From Achromobacter veterisilvae (GTDB lineage Bacteria > Pseudomonadota > Gammaproteobacteria > Burkholderiales > Burkholderiaceae_B): 64,000 bases of DNA. Where the stretch lies: contig NZ_UFQC01000013.1 in assembly GCF_900496975.1 (NCBI RefSeq), positions 1-64,000 of the forward strand, written 5' to 3'. This document shows, piece after piece, positions 42,959 through 51,822 of this stretch (positions are counted from its first letter, which is position 1; each line of letters begins with the position of its first letter). A program made the position numbers and the translations under genes. The notes beneath the pieces were generated by a model. The model saw only the letters and a list, made by a program, of their open reading frames with translations, searched no databases and had not been told where the DNA came from.

Positions 42959-43091
42959 CTGTCTTCCTCCTTGGGTGGCGCCCGGGTAGGAATGCAACCG
43001 CCTGTGCTGCCGCGGCGGAATCGCCCGGGTCTGCTGGTGTTGTTGCGATGGTGCTGCGGGACTTGCGGGATGATGCGGGTGAGGACATGAC

Positions 43092-43123
43092 GGCGCGTCC
43101 GCAATCTTTCTTGCGGACGCGCC
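43092..43123. terminator. Perfect hairpin between suyB and the Bug gene
   Basis: GGCGCGTCCGCAA (43092-43104) pairs fully with 43111-43123 across a 6-nt loop. Ts follow on the plus strand (43125-43128), but on the minus strand, along which the operon runs, no U-run follows. It may lower expression of the downstream genes or stabilise the suyAB message, rather than terminate cleanly. Confidence 0.55.
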
Positions 43124-43143
43124 CTTTTATGCCTGTCTTGCGG

Positions 43144-44319
43144 TCAGGCGCTTTCGAAGATCCGGGTCAGGACGAACTCGCGGTGGCCCAGCGCCTCGGC
43201 GGCGGTCCAGCGGCCGTTGGCCGTGGCCAGCATGCATTCGAGCAGCTTGTCGCCGGCCTGGCCCAGGTCGATCTCGCGTTGCAGCAGGCCGCTGGTGTCC
43301 ACGTCGATGTGCTCGGACATGGTGCGCACGGTGCGCGGATTGGCGCAGATCTTGATGACCGGCAGGATCGGGTTGCCGATCACGTTGCCCTGGCCGGTGG
43401 GGAAGAAGTGCACCGCATAGCCCGATGCCGCGCACAGGGTCACCATTTCGGCCGCCGCGGAGGACGAGTCCATGAACCACAGGCCCGGGCCGTCGGGGAT
43501 CTCGGCCTTGTCGATCACGCCGTCCACGCGGCATTGCTTGCCGATCTTCTGGATGTTGCCCAGCGCCTTTTCCTCGATGGTCGTCAGTCCGCCGGCGATG
43601 TTGCCCTTGGTGGGCTGCGATTCGGACAGGTCGCTCGTTTTCCAGCGGTCGATCATGTCCTGGTAGCGGTTGAACATGAACATGAAGCGTTCGCGCACCG
43701 CGTCGTTGGCGCAGCGTTCGGCCACAATGTGCTCGCCGCCGGTCAGTTCGGAGGTTTCGCCGAACACCAGCGTGGACCCCAGCGCGTAGAGCTTGTCGAA
43801 GGCGTTGCCGACGGTGGGGTTGGCGCCACAGCCCGAGGTGGTGTCGGATTCCCCGCATTTGGTGGAGACCCAGAGGTCGGCGATGGGGCATTCGCTGCGC
43901 CCGAGCGCGGTGGCGTAGTGCACGAATTCCTTGGCGCAGCGCGAGGCGCGCATGATGGTGTCGTGGTCGCCGTGCAGTTCGATGCTGAATCCCATGACGG
44001 GCTTGCCGGTGGCGGCGATGCCGTCCACGACGCGCTTGGTCCAGCCTTCTTCGATGCCGATCACCACCACCGCGGCGACGTTGGGATTGCAGCCGGTGCC
44101 GATCAGGGTGCGGAAGTGCAGTTCCAGGTCCTCGCCGAATTGCAGGCGGCCGTAAGGATGGGGCAGGGCGAGGGTGCCCTTGATGTTGTTGGCCACGGCT
44201 TCGGCCGCGGCGTTGGAAATGTCGTCCACCGGCAGGACGATGACGTGGTTGCGGACGCCGACGCGGCCGTTGTCGCGGCGGTAGCCCTGGAATGTGGTCG
44301 AGGCGTTGATGACGGACAT
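43144..44319 (-). CDS. suyB: (R)-sulfolactate sulfo-lyase large subunit (UxaA family)
   Basis: A 391-aa protein equal to the C-terminal catalytic part of altronate/galactarate dehydratases. Motifs are [62 protein letters not shown] and [22 protein letters not shown]. The split into a separate small SAF-domain gene (suyA) and the two flanking dehydrogenases favour SuyAB, which cleaves (R)-3-sulfolactate to pyruvate and sulfite with Fe2+. A sugar-acid dehydratase is the alternative. It follows suyA by 28 bp. Confidence 0.78.
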   Translation of the reverse strand: MSVINASTTFQGYRRDNGRVGVRNHVIVLPVDDISNAAAEAVANNIKGTLALPHPYGRLQFGEDLELHFRTLIGTGCNPNVAAVVVIGIEEGWTKRVVDGIAATGKPVMGFSIELHGDHDTIMRASRCAKEFVHYATALGRSECPIADLWVSTKCGESDTTSGCGANPTVGNAFDKLYALGSTLVFGETSELTGGEHIVAERCANDAVRERFMFMFNRYQDMIDRWKTSDLSESQPTKGNIAGGLTTIEEKALGNIQKIGKQCRVDGVIDKAEIPDGPGLWFMDSSSAAAEMVTLCAASGYAVHFFPTGQGNVIGNPILPVIKICANPRTVRTMSEHIDVDTSGLLQREIDLGQAGDKLLECMLATANGRWTAAEALGHREFVLTRIFESA

Positions 44320-44347
44320 GGTGGTTTCCTGTGCGGGGGTGGGGGGC

Positions 44348-44629
44348 TTACCAGCGCTTGGTCTTGATGTTGTGCACGTGGGCGTGCTGGCCGGCCTGGA
44401 TGGGCTGCACCACGCGGCCGATGTCGACGCCGTACTTGAAGACGGTGTCGCCGACGGCCATGTCCTTCATCGCCACCTTGTGGCCGATCGGGATGTCCTG
44501 CGACGCGCGCAGGTGGATGATCTTGTCCTCATCCATGATCCAGGCGTTCAGTTCCGTTCCGGCGGTGACGCCTTCCACCACGGCGACCGCCACCGTGTCC
44601 TTCGCATCGTGCAATACGGCGTGAATCAT
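44348..44629 (-). CDS. suyA: (R)-sulfolactate sulfo-lyase small subunit (SAF domain)
   Basis: A 93-aa SAF-domain protein: [20 protein letters not shown], then [35 protein letters not shown], ending in [14 protein letters not shown], where UxaA-type enzymes keep the metal-site HVHN motif. In fused altronate dehydratases this domain is the N-terminus; as a separate gene it is typical of SuyA. It has GAGAGGAA upstream and is first in the operon, divergent from suyR. Confidence 0.8.
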   Translation of the reverse strand: MIHAVLHDAKDTVAVAVVEGVTAGTELNAWIMDEDKIIHLRASQDIPIGHKVAMKDMAVGDTVFKYGVDIGRVVQPIQAGQHAHVHNIKTKRW

Positions 44630-44729
44630 TTGTTTTCCTCTCTTGGGCTTGGGCGTCCGCCGGATGCGGCGGGCGCGGAACGCTACGTCCAGGAAATCTT
44701 ATGGCCACGCATCCGCCATGTCAACTAAA

Positions 44730-44750
44730 TCATATATATGAATTATATGA
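44730..44750. promoter_or_regulatory. Palindromic GntR operator between suyA and suyR
   Basis: A perfect TCATATATATGA (44730-44741) is nested in a larger dyad TCATATA-N7-TATATGA (44730-44750). The pocket is strikingly AT-rich in GC-rich surroundings. On the minus strand it includes TATAAT, a good -10 for suyA. Binding of the divergent GntR protein here would block suyA transcription. Confidence 0.65.
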
Positions 44751-44809
44751 CTTGAGCTGGCTCCGTCCCCGCCGCTACACTGTGGGCTCCTGATTATTGC
44801 GATGTACCC

Positions 44810-45565
44810 ATGAACACCAGCCTGTCATCGACTGTGCCGCTTGGCAGTCCCTTGTACGCGCAGGTCAAGCAGGCCGTGCTGGCCGCGCTGGCGCAAGGCG
44901 AGTGGAAGCAGGGCGAGGCGATCCCGCCCGAGAAACTCCTGGCGGAACGCTTCGGCGTGTCGATCGGCACCTTGCGCAAGGCGATCGACGAACTGGCCGC
45001 GGAGAACATCCTGGTGCGCCATCAGGGGCGCGGCACCTACGTGGCGGTGCATACGCGCAACCACCACTTCTTCAAGTTCTTCCGCATCGTGCGGCAGGAC
45101 GGGAACAAGTCCTACCCCACGACCGAGCTGCTGCGCTTTCGCCGGCAGAAGGCGTCGGCCATCGCCCGCGAAAAGCTGGACCTGCCGGCGGGCGCGATGG
45201 TGTTCGAGTTTTCCAACGTACTGTCGCTCAATGGCGACGTGGTCATGATGGACGAACTCTGCCTGCCGGAGTCGTGCTTTCCGGGCATGACCGAAGCGCA
45301 CCTGCGGGACCGCGCCAGCACGCTGTACGCGCTGTACCAGGACGTCTTCGGCGTGAACGTGATCGCGACCGACGAGCGCCTGCGGACCTGCCTGGCCGAG
45401 CGCGCGCAGGCGCGGGCGCTGGGCGTGGCCGAAGGCAGCCCCTTGCTGGAGATCCGCCGCGTGGCCTTTTCCTACAAGCGGCAGCCTGTCGAATGGCGGA
45501 TTTCGCGCGTGAATACCGAGCGCTACGAATACCTGGGCCAGGAACCCTGGGAGGCCGGCGCGTGA
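44810..45565 (+). CDS. suyR: GntR family regulator, HutC/UTRA subfamily (probable SuyR)
   Basis: 251 aa. The GntR HTH lies in VPLGSPLYAQVKQAVLAALAQGEWKQGEAIPPEKLLAERFGVSIGTLRKAIDELAAENILVRHQGRGTYV-type sequence at residues 8-78 (key motif GTLRKAIDEL). A UTRA effector domain follows (85-240; FSNVLSLNGDVVMMDELCLPE and EVRRVAFSYK-like EIRRVAFSYKRQP). It is divergent from suyA with the AT-rich palindrome between them. UTRA-GntR proteins accompany suy genes in other bacteria, which supports the pathway call. No obvious ribosome site precedes the ATG. Confidence 0.8.
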   Translation: MNTSLSSTVPLGSPLYAQVKQAVLAALAQGEWKQGEAIPPEKLLAERFGVSIGTLRKAIDELAAENILVRHQGRGTYVAVHTRNHHFFKFFRIVRQDGNKSYPTTELLRFRRQKASAIAREKLDLPAGAMVFEFSNVLSLNGDVVMMDELCLPESCFPGMTEAHLRDRASTLYALYQDVFGVNVIATDERLRTCLAERAQARALGVAEGSPLLEIRRVAFSYKRQPVEWRISRVNTERYEYLGQEPWEAGA

Positions 45566-45655
45566 CCGGCGTGGGCGCCCGGGCGGCAGGGCGGGATGCC
45601 GCCCGCTACTGCGCCGCGCGCAAGCAGTGCTAGAATTCCTGCCGCAGTATCCAAA

Positions 45656-45719
45656 GTTTCGGCGCCGATTTGCCTGATCCGCTTGCGGGCGCCTTCCAAT
45701 AAATCCAGCTAAAGAGGTC
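45656..45719 (+). ncRNA. SAM-II (metA-motif/SAM-alpha) riboswitch
   Basis: Upstream of metX the sequence has the SAM-II layout. P1 is GGCGCC (45661-45666) with GGCGCC (45688-45693), separated by GATTTGCCTGATCCGCTTGC. It is followed by the conserved 3' segment AATAAATCCAGCTAAAGAGG. GATTTG, CCGCTTGC and GCTAAA are family hallmarks, and the final AAAGAGG is also the ribosome-binding site of metX (ATG 45723). Ligand binding would therefore hide the ribosome site and shut off translation when S-adenosylmethionine is plentiful. An Rfam SAM_alpha search would confirm it. Confidence 0.85.
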
Positions 45720-45722
45720 CGT

Positions 45723-46978
<1,256 letters not shown>

Positions 46979-46982
<4 letters not shown>

Positions 46983-47593
46983 ATCCCGTGACTCCCCGCC
47001 CCGCGCACAGCGTCCTGCGGCCCGACCTGGCGCGCATCGCAAGCTGGATCGAGCCCGGCAGCCGCGTGCTGGACCTGGGCTGCGGCGACGGGGCGCTGCT
47101 GGCGCACCTGCGCGACCACCGCCAGGTGCGCGGCGCGGGCGTGGAACTGGACGACACCTGCGTCATCGCCTGCGTGCGGCGCGGCGTCGAAGTCATCCAG
47201 CAGAACCTCGAGGACGGCCTCGCCCTGTTCGACGACAAGCAGTTCGACACCGTGGTGCTGTCGCAGACCCTGCAATCCATGCACCGCACCGAACACATCC
47301 TGCGCGAAATGGCGCGGGTGGCGCGTTTCGGCGTGGTGTCGTTCCCCAACTTCGGCTACTGGCCGCATGGCTGGGCCATCCTGCGCGGCCGCATGCCGGT
47401 GACGGGCCAGATGCCCTACCAGTGGTACAACACGCCGAACATCCACCTGTGCACGCTGCGCGACTTCGAGCAACTGGCCGGCGAACTGCGCCTGGACATC
47501 CTCGAACGCGCCACCTTCAACGAGGGGCGCGAAGTGAAGCTGTTTCCCAGTTGGCGCAGCACCCTGGCGGTGTACCGCTTCGCGTCGCCCTGA
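46979..47593 (+). CDS. metW: Methionine biosynthesis protein MetW
   Basis: 204 aa, translationally coupled to metX by a 4-bp overlap. It is a class I methyltransferase-like fold: [30 protein letters not shown] (SAM-binding loop), [38 protein letters not shown] and [17 protein letters not shown]. MetW acts with MetX in homoserine acylation in bacteria with this metXW pair. Under the riboswitch the two genes are controlled as one unit. Confidence 0.95.
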
Positions 47594-47700
47594 CATTCCG
47601 ACACGCATCCTCCCCGCGGCCCGGACGAACAGGCCCTAAAATGCCGCAAGCCCGCGGCGCCAGCCTGTAGCGCCGCGCCGCCGCGTTACAGGAGACCGTC

Positions 47701-48948
47701 ATTACCGCTGCAACCAATGTCTATACCAGCCCCCGCGTGGCCCCGTTGCTGGTCCTGGGCTTCGCCAGCGGATTGCCGCTGGCCCTGACCAGCGGCACCT
47801 TGCAGGCCTGGGCCACCGTGGAAGGCGTCCCGCTGCAGCAGATCGGTTTCCTGACCCTGGTAGGCACCGCCTACACCCTCAAGTTCCTGTGGGCGCCCTT
47901 CGTGGACCGCTACGTCCCGCCGCTGCTGGGGCGGCGGCGCGGCTGGATGCTGCTGACCCAGTTGCTGCTGGCGGCCGCCATCATGGCGATGGGCGCGCTG
48001 TCGCCGTCGTCGTCGCTGCAACCCCTTGCCCTGCTGGCGGTGCTGGTGGCGTTCCTGTCGGCCACGCAGGACATCGCTTTCGACGCCTATTGCACCGACG
48101 TGCTGCGCAAGGAAGAGCGCGGGGCCGGCGCGGCCATCAAGGTCATGGGCTACCGGCTGGCCATGATCGTGTCGGGAGGGCTGGCGCTGATCCTGGCGGA
48201 CCAGTGGATAGGCTGGGGCAATACCTACGTGCTGATGGGAGGGCTGATGCTGCTGTGCGCATTGGCCACGCTGTGGGCGCCGGAACCCGAGCACGTCGCC
48301 AGCGCGCCGCGCAATCTGCGCGCGGCGGTGGGCGAACCCCTGCGCGAATTCTTCACGCGGCGCGGGGCGGTGGCCGTGCTGCTGCTGATCGTGCTGTACA
48401 AGCTGGGCGACGCTTTCGCGGGCGCCTTGTCGACCACGTTCCTGATCCGCGGCGCGGGGTTCTCCCCGACCGAAGTGGGCACCGTGAACAAGGTGCTGGG
48501 GCTGGCCGCGACCATCATCGGCGCGCTGGCCGGCGGATCACTCATGTCGCGCTGGGGCCTGTACCGGTCGCTGATGGCCTTCGGCCTGCTCCAGGCGGTG
48601 TCGAACCTGGCGTACTGGCTGATCGCCGTCAGCCCCAAGAGCATCTGGCTGATGGCCGGCGGCGTGGGGATCGAGAACCTGTGCGGCGGCCTGGGCACGG
48701 CGTCGTTCGTCGGGCTGCTGATGGCGTTGTGCCGCCAGCAGTTCTCCGCGACCCAGTTCGCGCTGCTGTCGGCGCTGTCGGCCGTGGGCCGAACCTATCT
48801 GGCCGGGCCCCTCACGCCGCCGCTGGTCGAGCGCATGGGCTGGCCCGGTTTCTTCCTGCTGACCGTGGCGATCGCGCTGCCCGGCCTGGTGCTGCTGAAG
48901 ATGTTGCGCGGCACGATAGAAACCATGGAAAAGCAAGGCGATTCGTAG
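47701..48948 (+). CDS. ampG: AmpG-type MFS permease, apparently starting at ATT
   Basis: About 415 aa, twelve hydrophobic helices, of the AmpG muropeptide-permease type (VAPLLVLGFASGLPLALTSGTLQAW; YTLKFLWAPFVDRYVPPLLGRRRGW; ATQDIAFDAYCTDVL). No ATG, GTG or TTG lies between the in-frame stop at 47668 and GTG 47737, which would cut the protein right at helix 1. An ideal AGGAG (47690-47694) sits 6 nt before ATT 47701, giving a normal N-terminus (TAATNVYTSPRVAP). AmpG carries GlcNAc-anhydromuropeptides into the cytoplasm for recycling and beta-lactamase signalling. Confidence 0.85.
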   Translation: MTAATNVYTSPRVAPLLVLGFASGLPLALTSGTLQAWATVEGVPLQQIGFLTLVGTAYTLKFLWAPFVDRYVPPLLGRRRGWMLLTQLLLAAAIMAMGALSPSSSLQPLALLAVLVAFLSATQDIAFDAYCTDVLRKEERGAGAAIKVMGYRLAMIVSGGLALILADQWIGWGNTYVLMGGLMLLCALATLWAPEPEHVASAPRNLRAAVGEPLREFFTRRGAVAVLLLIVLYKLGDAFAGALSTTFLIRGAGFSPTEVGTVNKVLGLAATIIGALAGGSLMSRWGLYRSLMAFGLLQAVSNLAYWLIAVSPKSIWLMAGGVGIENLCGGLGTASFVGLLMALCRQQFSATQFALLSALSAVGRTYLAGPLTPPLVERMGWPGFFLLTVAIALPGLVLLKMLRGTIETMEKQGDS

Positions 48949-49035
48949 GATGGGTGGAGCGCGAGATCCTCTCCACGAGGACTCCGTTCTTCAGCGCGCG
49001 CAACCCATGCTGCCATGGGCAGACTGTTTCCTGTT

Positions 49036-49058
49036 CCCCGGGTGTCAGACACCCGGGG
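49036..49058. repeat. Extended GGTGTCAGACACC palindrome, copy 1
   Basis: Arms CCCCGGGTGTC and GACACCCGGGG surround a single A, giving a perfect 23-bp palindrome. The core is a dispersed intergenic motif that I associate with Bordetella/Achromobacter genomes. With its strong stem it could end transcription of ampG. Confidence 0.7.
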
Positions 49059-49093
49059 GGCATTGCTTCAATCCGTACCTCCATCGCGTATCG

Positions 49094-49106
49094 GGTGTCA
49101 GACACC
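49094..49106. repeat. GGTGTCAGACACC palindrome, copy 2
   Basis: A perfect 13-bp copy of the same core, 58 bp from copy 1 and just beyond the usp stop codon. Flanks are not palindromic. Confidence 0.65.
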
Positions 49107-49139
49107 TGGCGCTCTTGCGGCAGGCGCCCGGCGCAGCCC

Positions 49140-50009
49140 TTACTCTTCGCCCACCAGCCTGACGATCAGCACGTCGCTGGGCAGGGATTCCAGCAGCCGT
49201 TCGGCCACGCTGCCGATGGCGGTGCGCAGGATGCCGGTGCGGCCGTGCGTGCCCGTCACGACCAGGTCGGAGCGGTGGTTGAACGAGTACTCGGACAGCA
49301 CGGTTTCCGGCTGGCCGCATTCCAGCACCACCTTGGGGGCGGTGACGTTGGCCAGTTCGGGCGTCGCGGTGGTGAACTCCCGGGCGCTCTGTTCGGCGGC
49401 CTTGTAGAAGTTGCGCGTGACGGTCTCGTCCGGCACGTTCTTGCCCTGGAACGGCACGTCGTAGGCGTGGAAGAGCGTCAGGTTGGCGTTGGGCACCAGT
49501 TGCAGCGCGGCGCGCAGGGCCTGGCGCGAGCCGTCGGAGAAGTCGGTGGCCACCAGCACGTCGCGGTACGGCCTGCGCGGACGGGTCTTGACGACCAGCA
49601 CCGGTTGGCGGGCCTGGCGGGCCAGCTTTTCCACGGTGGTCCCCAGCAGCAGCCGGCCCAGCGTTTCGTCGCGCGCGATGCCGGTGACGATCAGCGAGCA
49701 GCCGTAGCTGTCGGCCGTCTCCATGATGCGCGCCAGCGGATCCCCGCTGACCACCACCACCTCGGTCGGCACGTCGGCGGCCGCCAGGTCTTCCGCCAGC
49801 TCGCGTTCGGCCAGGGCCTTGTGGTCCGTCGACAGGCGGCGCCAGACGGGCGTGGTCAGGCGCGCCGGCGTGGCATGGGATTCCATGACATGCAGGACGA
49901 TGAGCTTGGTGTCGAGTTCCTTGGCCAACTGCAGCGCGCGGTCCAGGGCGCGGTCGCCGCGCGCGCTGAGGTCGGTCGCCAACAGGATGGGGCCAGTTTG
50001 CTGTGTCAT
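49140..50009 (-). CDS. Tandem universal stress protein (two Usp domains)
   Basis: 289 aa from ATG 50009, with GGGAGAG upstream. Two UspA domains lie in tandem. The first (about 1-145) begins GPILLATDLSARGDRALDRALQLA and contains CSLIVTGIARDETLGRLLLGTTVEKLARQARQPVLVVK. The second (about 150-285) has YRDVLVATDFSDGSRQALRAALQL and LVVTGTHGRTGILRTAIGSVAERLLESLPSDVLIVR with the ATP-binding GxxG(x9)GS/T pattern. Duplicated Usp proteins are common in oxygen-limitation regulons. The FNR box upstream supports anaerobic induction. Confidence 0.92.
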   Translation of the reverse strand: MTQQTGPILLATDLSARGDRALDRALQLAKELDTKLIVLHVMESHATPARLTTPVWRRLSTDHKALAERELAEDLAAADVPTEVVVVSGDPLARIMETADSYGCSLIVTGIARDETLGRLLLGTTVEKLARQARQPVLVVKTRPRRPYRDVLVATDFSDGSRQALRAALQLVPNANLTLFHAYDVPFQGKNVPDETVTRNFYKAAEQSAREFTTATPELANVTAPKVVLECGQPETVLSEYSFNHRSDLVVTGTHGRTGILRTAIGSVAERLLESLPSDVLIVRLVGEE

Positions 50010-50118
50010 ACGTTCTCTCCCGGGTGTGGCCGGACCGACGTCTCCCGCGTCCGTGCGCTCCGGCCGTTCCGCCCTTGCGGGCATATCCCCATTGTCTCGC
50101 TGCTTGCCGGACCGGGGC

Positions 50119-50132
50119 TTGATCGATATCAA
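50119..50132. promoter_or_regulatory. Perfect FNR/Anr-type box
   Basis: TTGATCGATATCAA matches TTGAT-N4-ATCAA exactly. It is 110 bp upstream of the usp ATG (minus strand) and about 100 bp upstream of the TRIC-channel ATG (plus strand). Usp genes are classic FNR-family targets, so activation of usp under low oxygen is likely; control of the other gene is possible. Confidence 0.75.
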
Positions 50133-50231
50133 CGCAACGCCCAGCGTAAGGGATGGCGCGCGTCCAGGCAATGGCCGCCCGCCGGGGCCCGGGCTCAATA
50201 CAATGGGGCCTGCCCCAACCGCGACCGCCCC

Positions 50232-50870
50232 ATGTTCTCCGACATCTCGCCCTTCCTGCTGCATACGCTGTACCTCGTCGCCATCGTGGCCGAAGCCATG
50301 ACCGCGGCGCTTTCCGCCGGCCGGCGCGACATGGACTGGATGGGCGTGTGCATCATCGCCTGCGTGACCGCGCTGGGCGGCGGGTCGCTGCGCGACGTGC
50401 TGCTGGGGCATTACCCCCTGACCTGGGTGATCCACCCCGAGTACCTGTGGATGACGGGCGGCGCCGCGATCGTGACGGCATTGATCGCGCCGATCATGCG
50501 GCGCCTGCGCAGCCTCTTCCTCCTGGCCGACGCCCTGGGCCTGGTGGCGTTCACCGTCATCGGCTGCCAGGTCGCGCAGATGATGCAGTTGCCGATCACG
50601 GTGGTGCTGATCAGCGGCATGATCACCGGCTGCGCGGGCGGGGTACTGCGCGACGTGCTCTGCAACGAAGTGCCGCTGCTCTTTCGCAAGGAGCTTTACG
50701 CCAGCGTGTCGGTCGTGACGGGCGGGCTGTACCTGGGAGGGCAGGCGCTGGGCCTGTCCGCCAACGCCGCCGTGCCCATCGCGCTTGCCGCCGGCCTGGC
50801 GGTGCGCCTGCTGGCGCTGCGGTTCAACTGGCAGATGCCCAAGTTCGTCTACCGGGACGACTGGGACTGA
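50232..50870 (+). CDS. TRIC-type cation channel family protein (YadS/YicG, UPF0126)
   Basis: A 212-aa membrane protein with seven likely helices and an internal repeat. Each half has the glycine-rich signature CVTALGGGSLRDVLLGHYPLTWV and MITGCAGGVLRDVLCNEVPLLF. The C-terminus is KFVYRDDWD. Prokaryotic TRIC proteins form trimeric potassium-conducting channels; some YicG-type members are proposed glycine transporters. No clear ribosome site precedes the ATG. Confidence 0.88.
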   Translation: MFSDISPFLLHTLYLVAIVAEAMTAALSAGRRDMDWMGVCIIACVTALGGGSLRDVLLGHYPLTWVIHPEYLWMTGGAAIVTALIAPIMRRLRSLFLLADALGLVAFTVIGCQVAQMMQLPITVVLISGMITGCAGGVLRDVLCNEVPLLFRKELYASVSVVTGGLYLGGQALGLSANAAVPIALAAGLAVRLLALRFNWQMPKFVYRDDWD

Positions 50871-50880
50871 GCGCCGCACC

Positions 50881-51038
50881 AATTGGCCTGCGGTCCAATT
50901 AGTGGATGCCAAAGCGCGTTTACCAGGCGACGGGAGTGAGCCTCCGACACATCCGCAACAATTGGCCTGCGGTCCAATCGACGGACGCCACAGCGCGTTT
51001 ACCAGGCGACGGAAGTGAGCATCTGGCACATCCGCAAC
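50881..51038. repeat. 79-bp direct tandem duplication
   Basis: Two units (50881-50959 and 50960-51038) share AATTGGCCTGCGGTCCAAT at the start, GCGCGTTTACCAGGCGACGG in the middle and ACATCCGCAAC at the end, with scattered substitutions between. A third copy begins (AATTTT) and is lost at once. Each unit has an ATTGG-N8-CCAAT dyad. It lies in the promoter region of the GntR gene at 51094, making repeated operators a possibility. Confidence 0.85.
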
Positions 51039-51093
51039 AATTTTCTTATTTGTGTTTCAAGAAATTTCTAGTATCTTGCCTGGTTCGCATACC

Positions 51094-51822
51094 ATGCACA
51101 CGCAGCACAAGGGGAGCCGATTGGACGTCAAAGCGCCCGCCACGATTCCATATTTCCTACAGGAACAGATTCGTGAATTGATAGTGGACGGGACGATCCG
51201 CCCCGGCCAGCCGCTACGGGAACAGGAACTGGAGCAACGTTTCGGCACCAGCCGCAGCCCCATACGGGAAGCGCTGCGCCTGCTGGAATTGAGCGGCCTG
51301 GTCACGCACGTTCAGCGCAAGGGCTTCCGGGCCACCCTCTATACGGAAACGCAGGTCCGCCACCTGTACCTGCTGCGCGCGGAACTGGAGGCCTATTGCC
51401 TGCGCCAGGCGGCCGTGGCCGACGACCTGGCGCCGCTGCTGGGCGAACTGCGCCGCCATGACGGCGCGATCGCCGCGGCGCTGGCCGGCGGCGACGTGCG
51501 CGCCTGCATCTCGGCGGCTTGCGAGTTCTACCTGGCCGCGGCCCGCAGCACGGGCAACACCCCGCTGGCCGGCATGCTCAGCAAGCTATATGAACAGATC
51601 GAGCCGCTGCGCTACCTGCTGGCCCGGCGGTCGATGGCGTCCAGCGCCATCCAGGCCTGCACCCGCGGCATCGTCGACGCGATGGCGGTCCGGGACGTCG
51701 AGCGCGCGGCCTTCCTGGCGCGCGATTACCTGGCGGATGTGCTGCCGGCGGTCGTGGATGCGTACCGGGACGCCGCGCTGCAGGACGCGGAAGACCTGGC
51801 GCCGCGCTACGGGCGCGCCTGA
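51094..51822 (+). CDS. GntR family regulator, FCD subfamily
   Basis: 242 aa from ATG 51094. TTG 51121, with AAGGGGAG directly upstream, is a strong alternative that would give 233 aa. The winged HTH includes PYFLQEQIRELIVDGTIRPGQPL and FGTSRSPIREALRLLELSGLVTHVQRKG. An FCD domain follows (HLYLLRAELEAYCLRQAAVAD; FYLAAARSTGNTPLAGML). It is convergent with pxpA, overlapping its 3' end by 16 bp, and probably regulates the pxp operon or its own tandem operators. Confidence 0.85.
   Translation: MHTQHKGSRLDVKAPATIPYFLQEQIRELIVDGTIRPGQPLREQELEQRFGTSRSPIREALRLLELSGLVTHVQRKGFRATLYTETQVRHLYLLRAELEAYCLRQAAVADDLAPLLGELRRHDGAIAAALAGGDVRACISAACEFYLAAARSTGNTPLAGMLSKLYEQIEPLRYLLARRSMASSAIQACTRGIVDAMAVRDVERAAFLARDYLADVLPAVVDAYRDAALQDAEDLAPRYGRA

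Larger units (their letters stand above)
48949..49139. other. Intergenic region between convergent ampG and usp genes
   Basis: No gene is visible in these 190 bp. The left half reads like decayed coding sequence without a start. The right half holds two copies of the GGTGTCAGACACC palindrome, listed separately, which may act as terminators for both genes. Confidence 0.4.

Noticed and set aside
43144..44629. Altronate dehydratase (UxaA) split into two genes
   Set aside because: Kept as an alternative only; no uronate or altronate genes are nearby, whereas SlcC- and ComC-type dehydrogenases and the UTRA regulator fit sulfolactate.
48949..49139. A small gene in the ampG-usp spacer
   Set aside because: Short open frames exist, but none has a ribosome site or protein-like composition, and the palindromes run through them.
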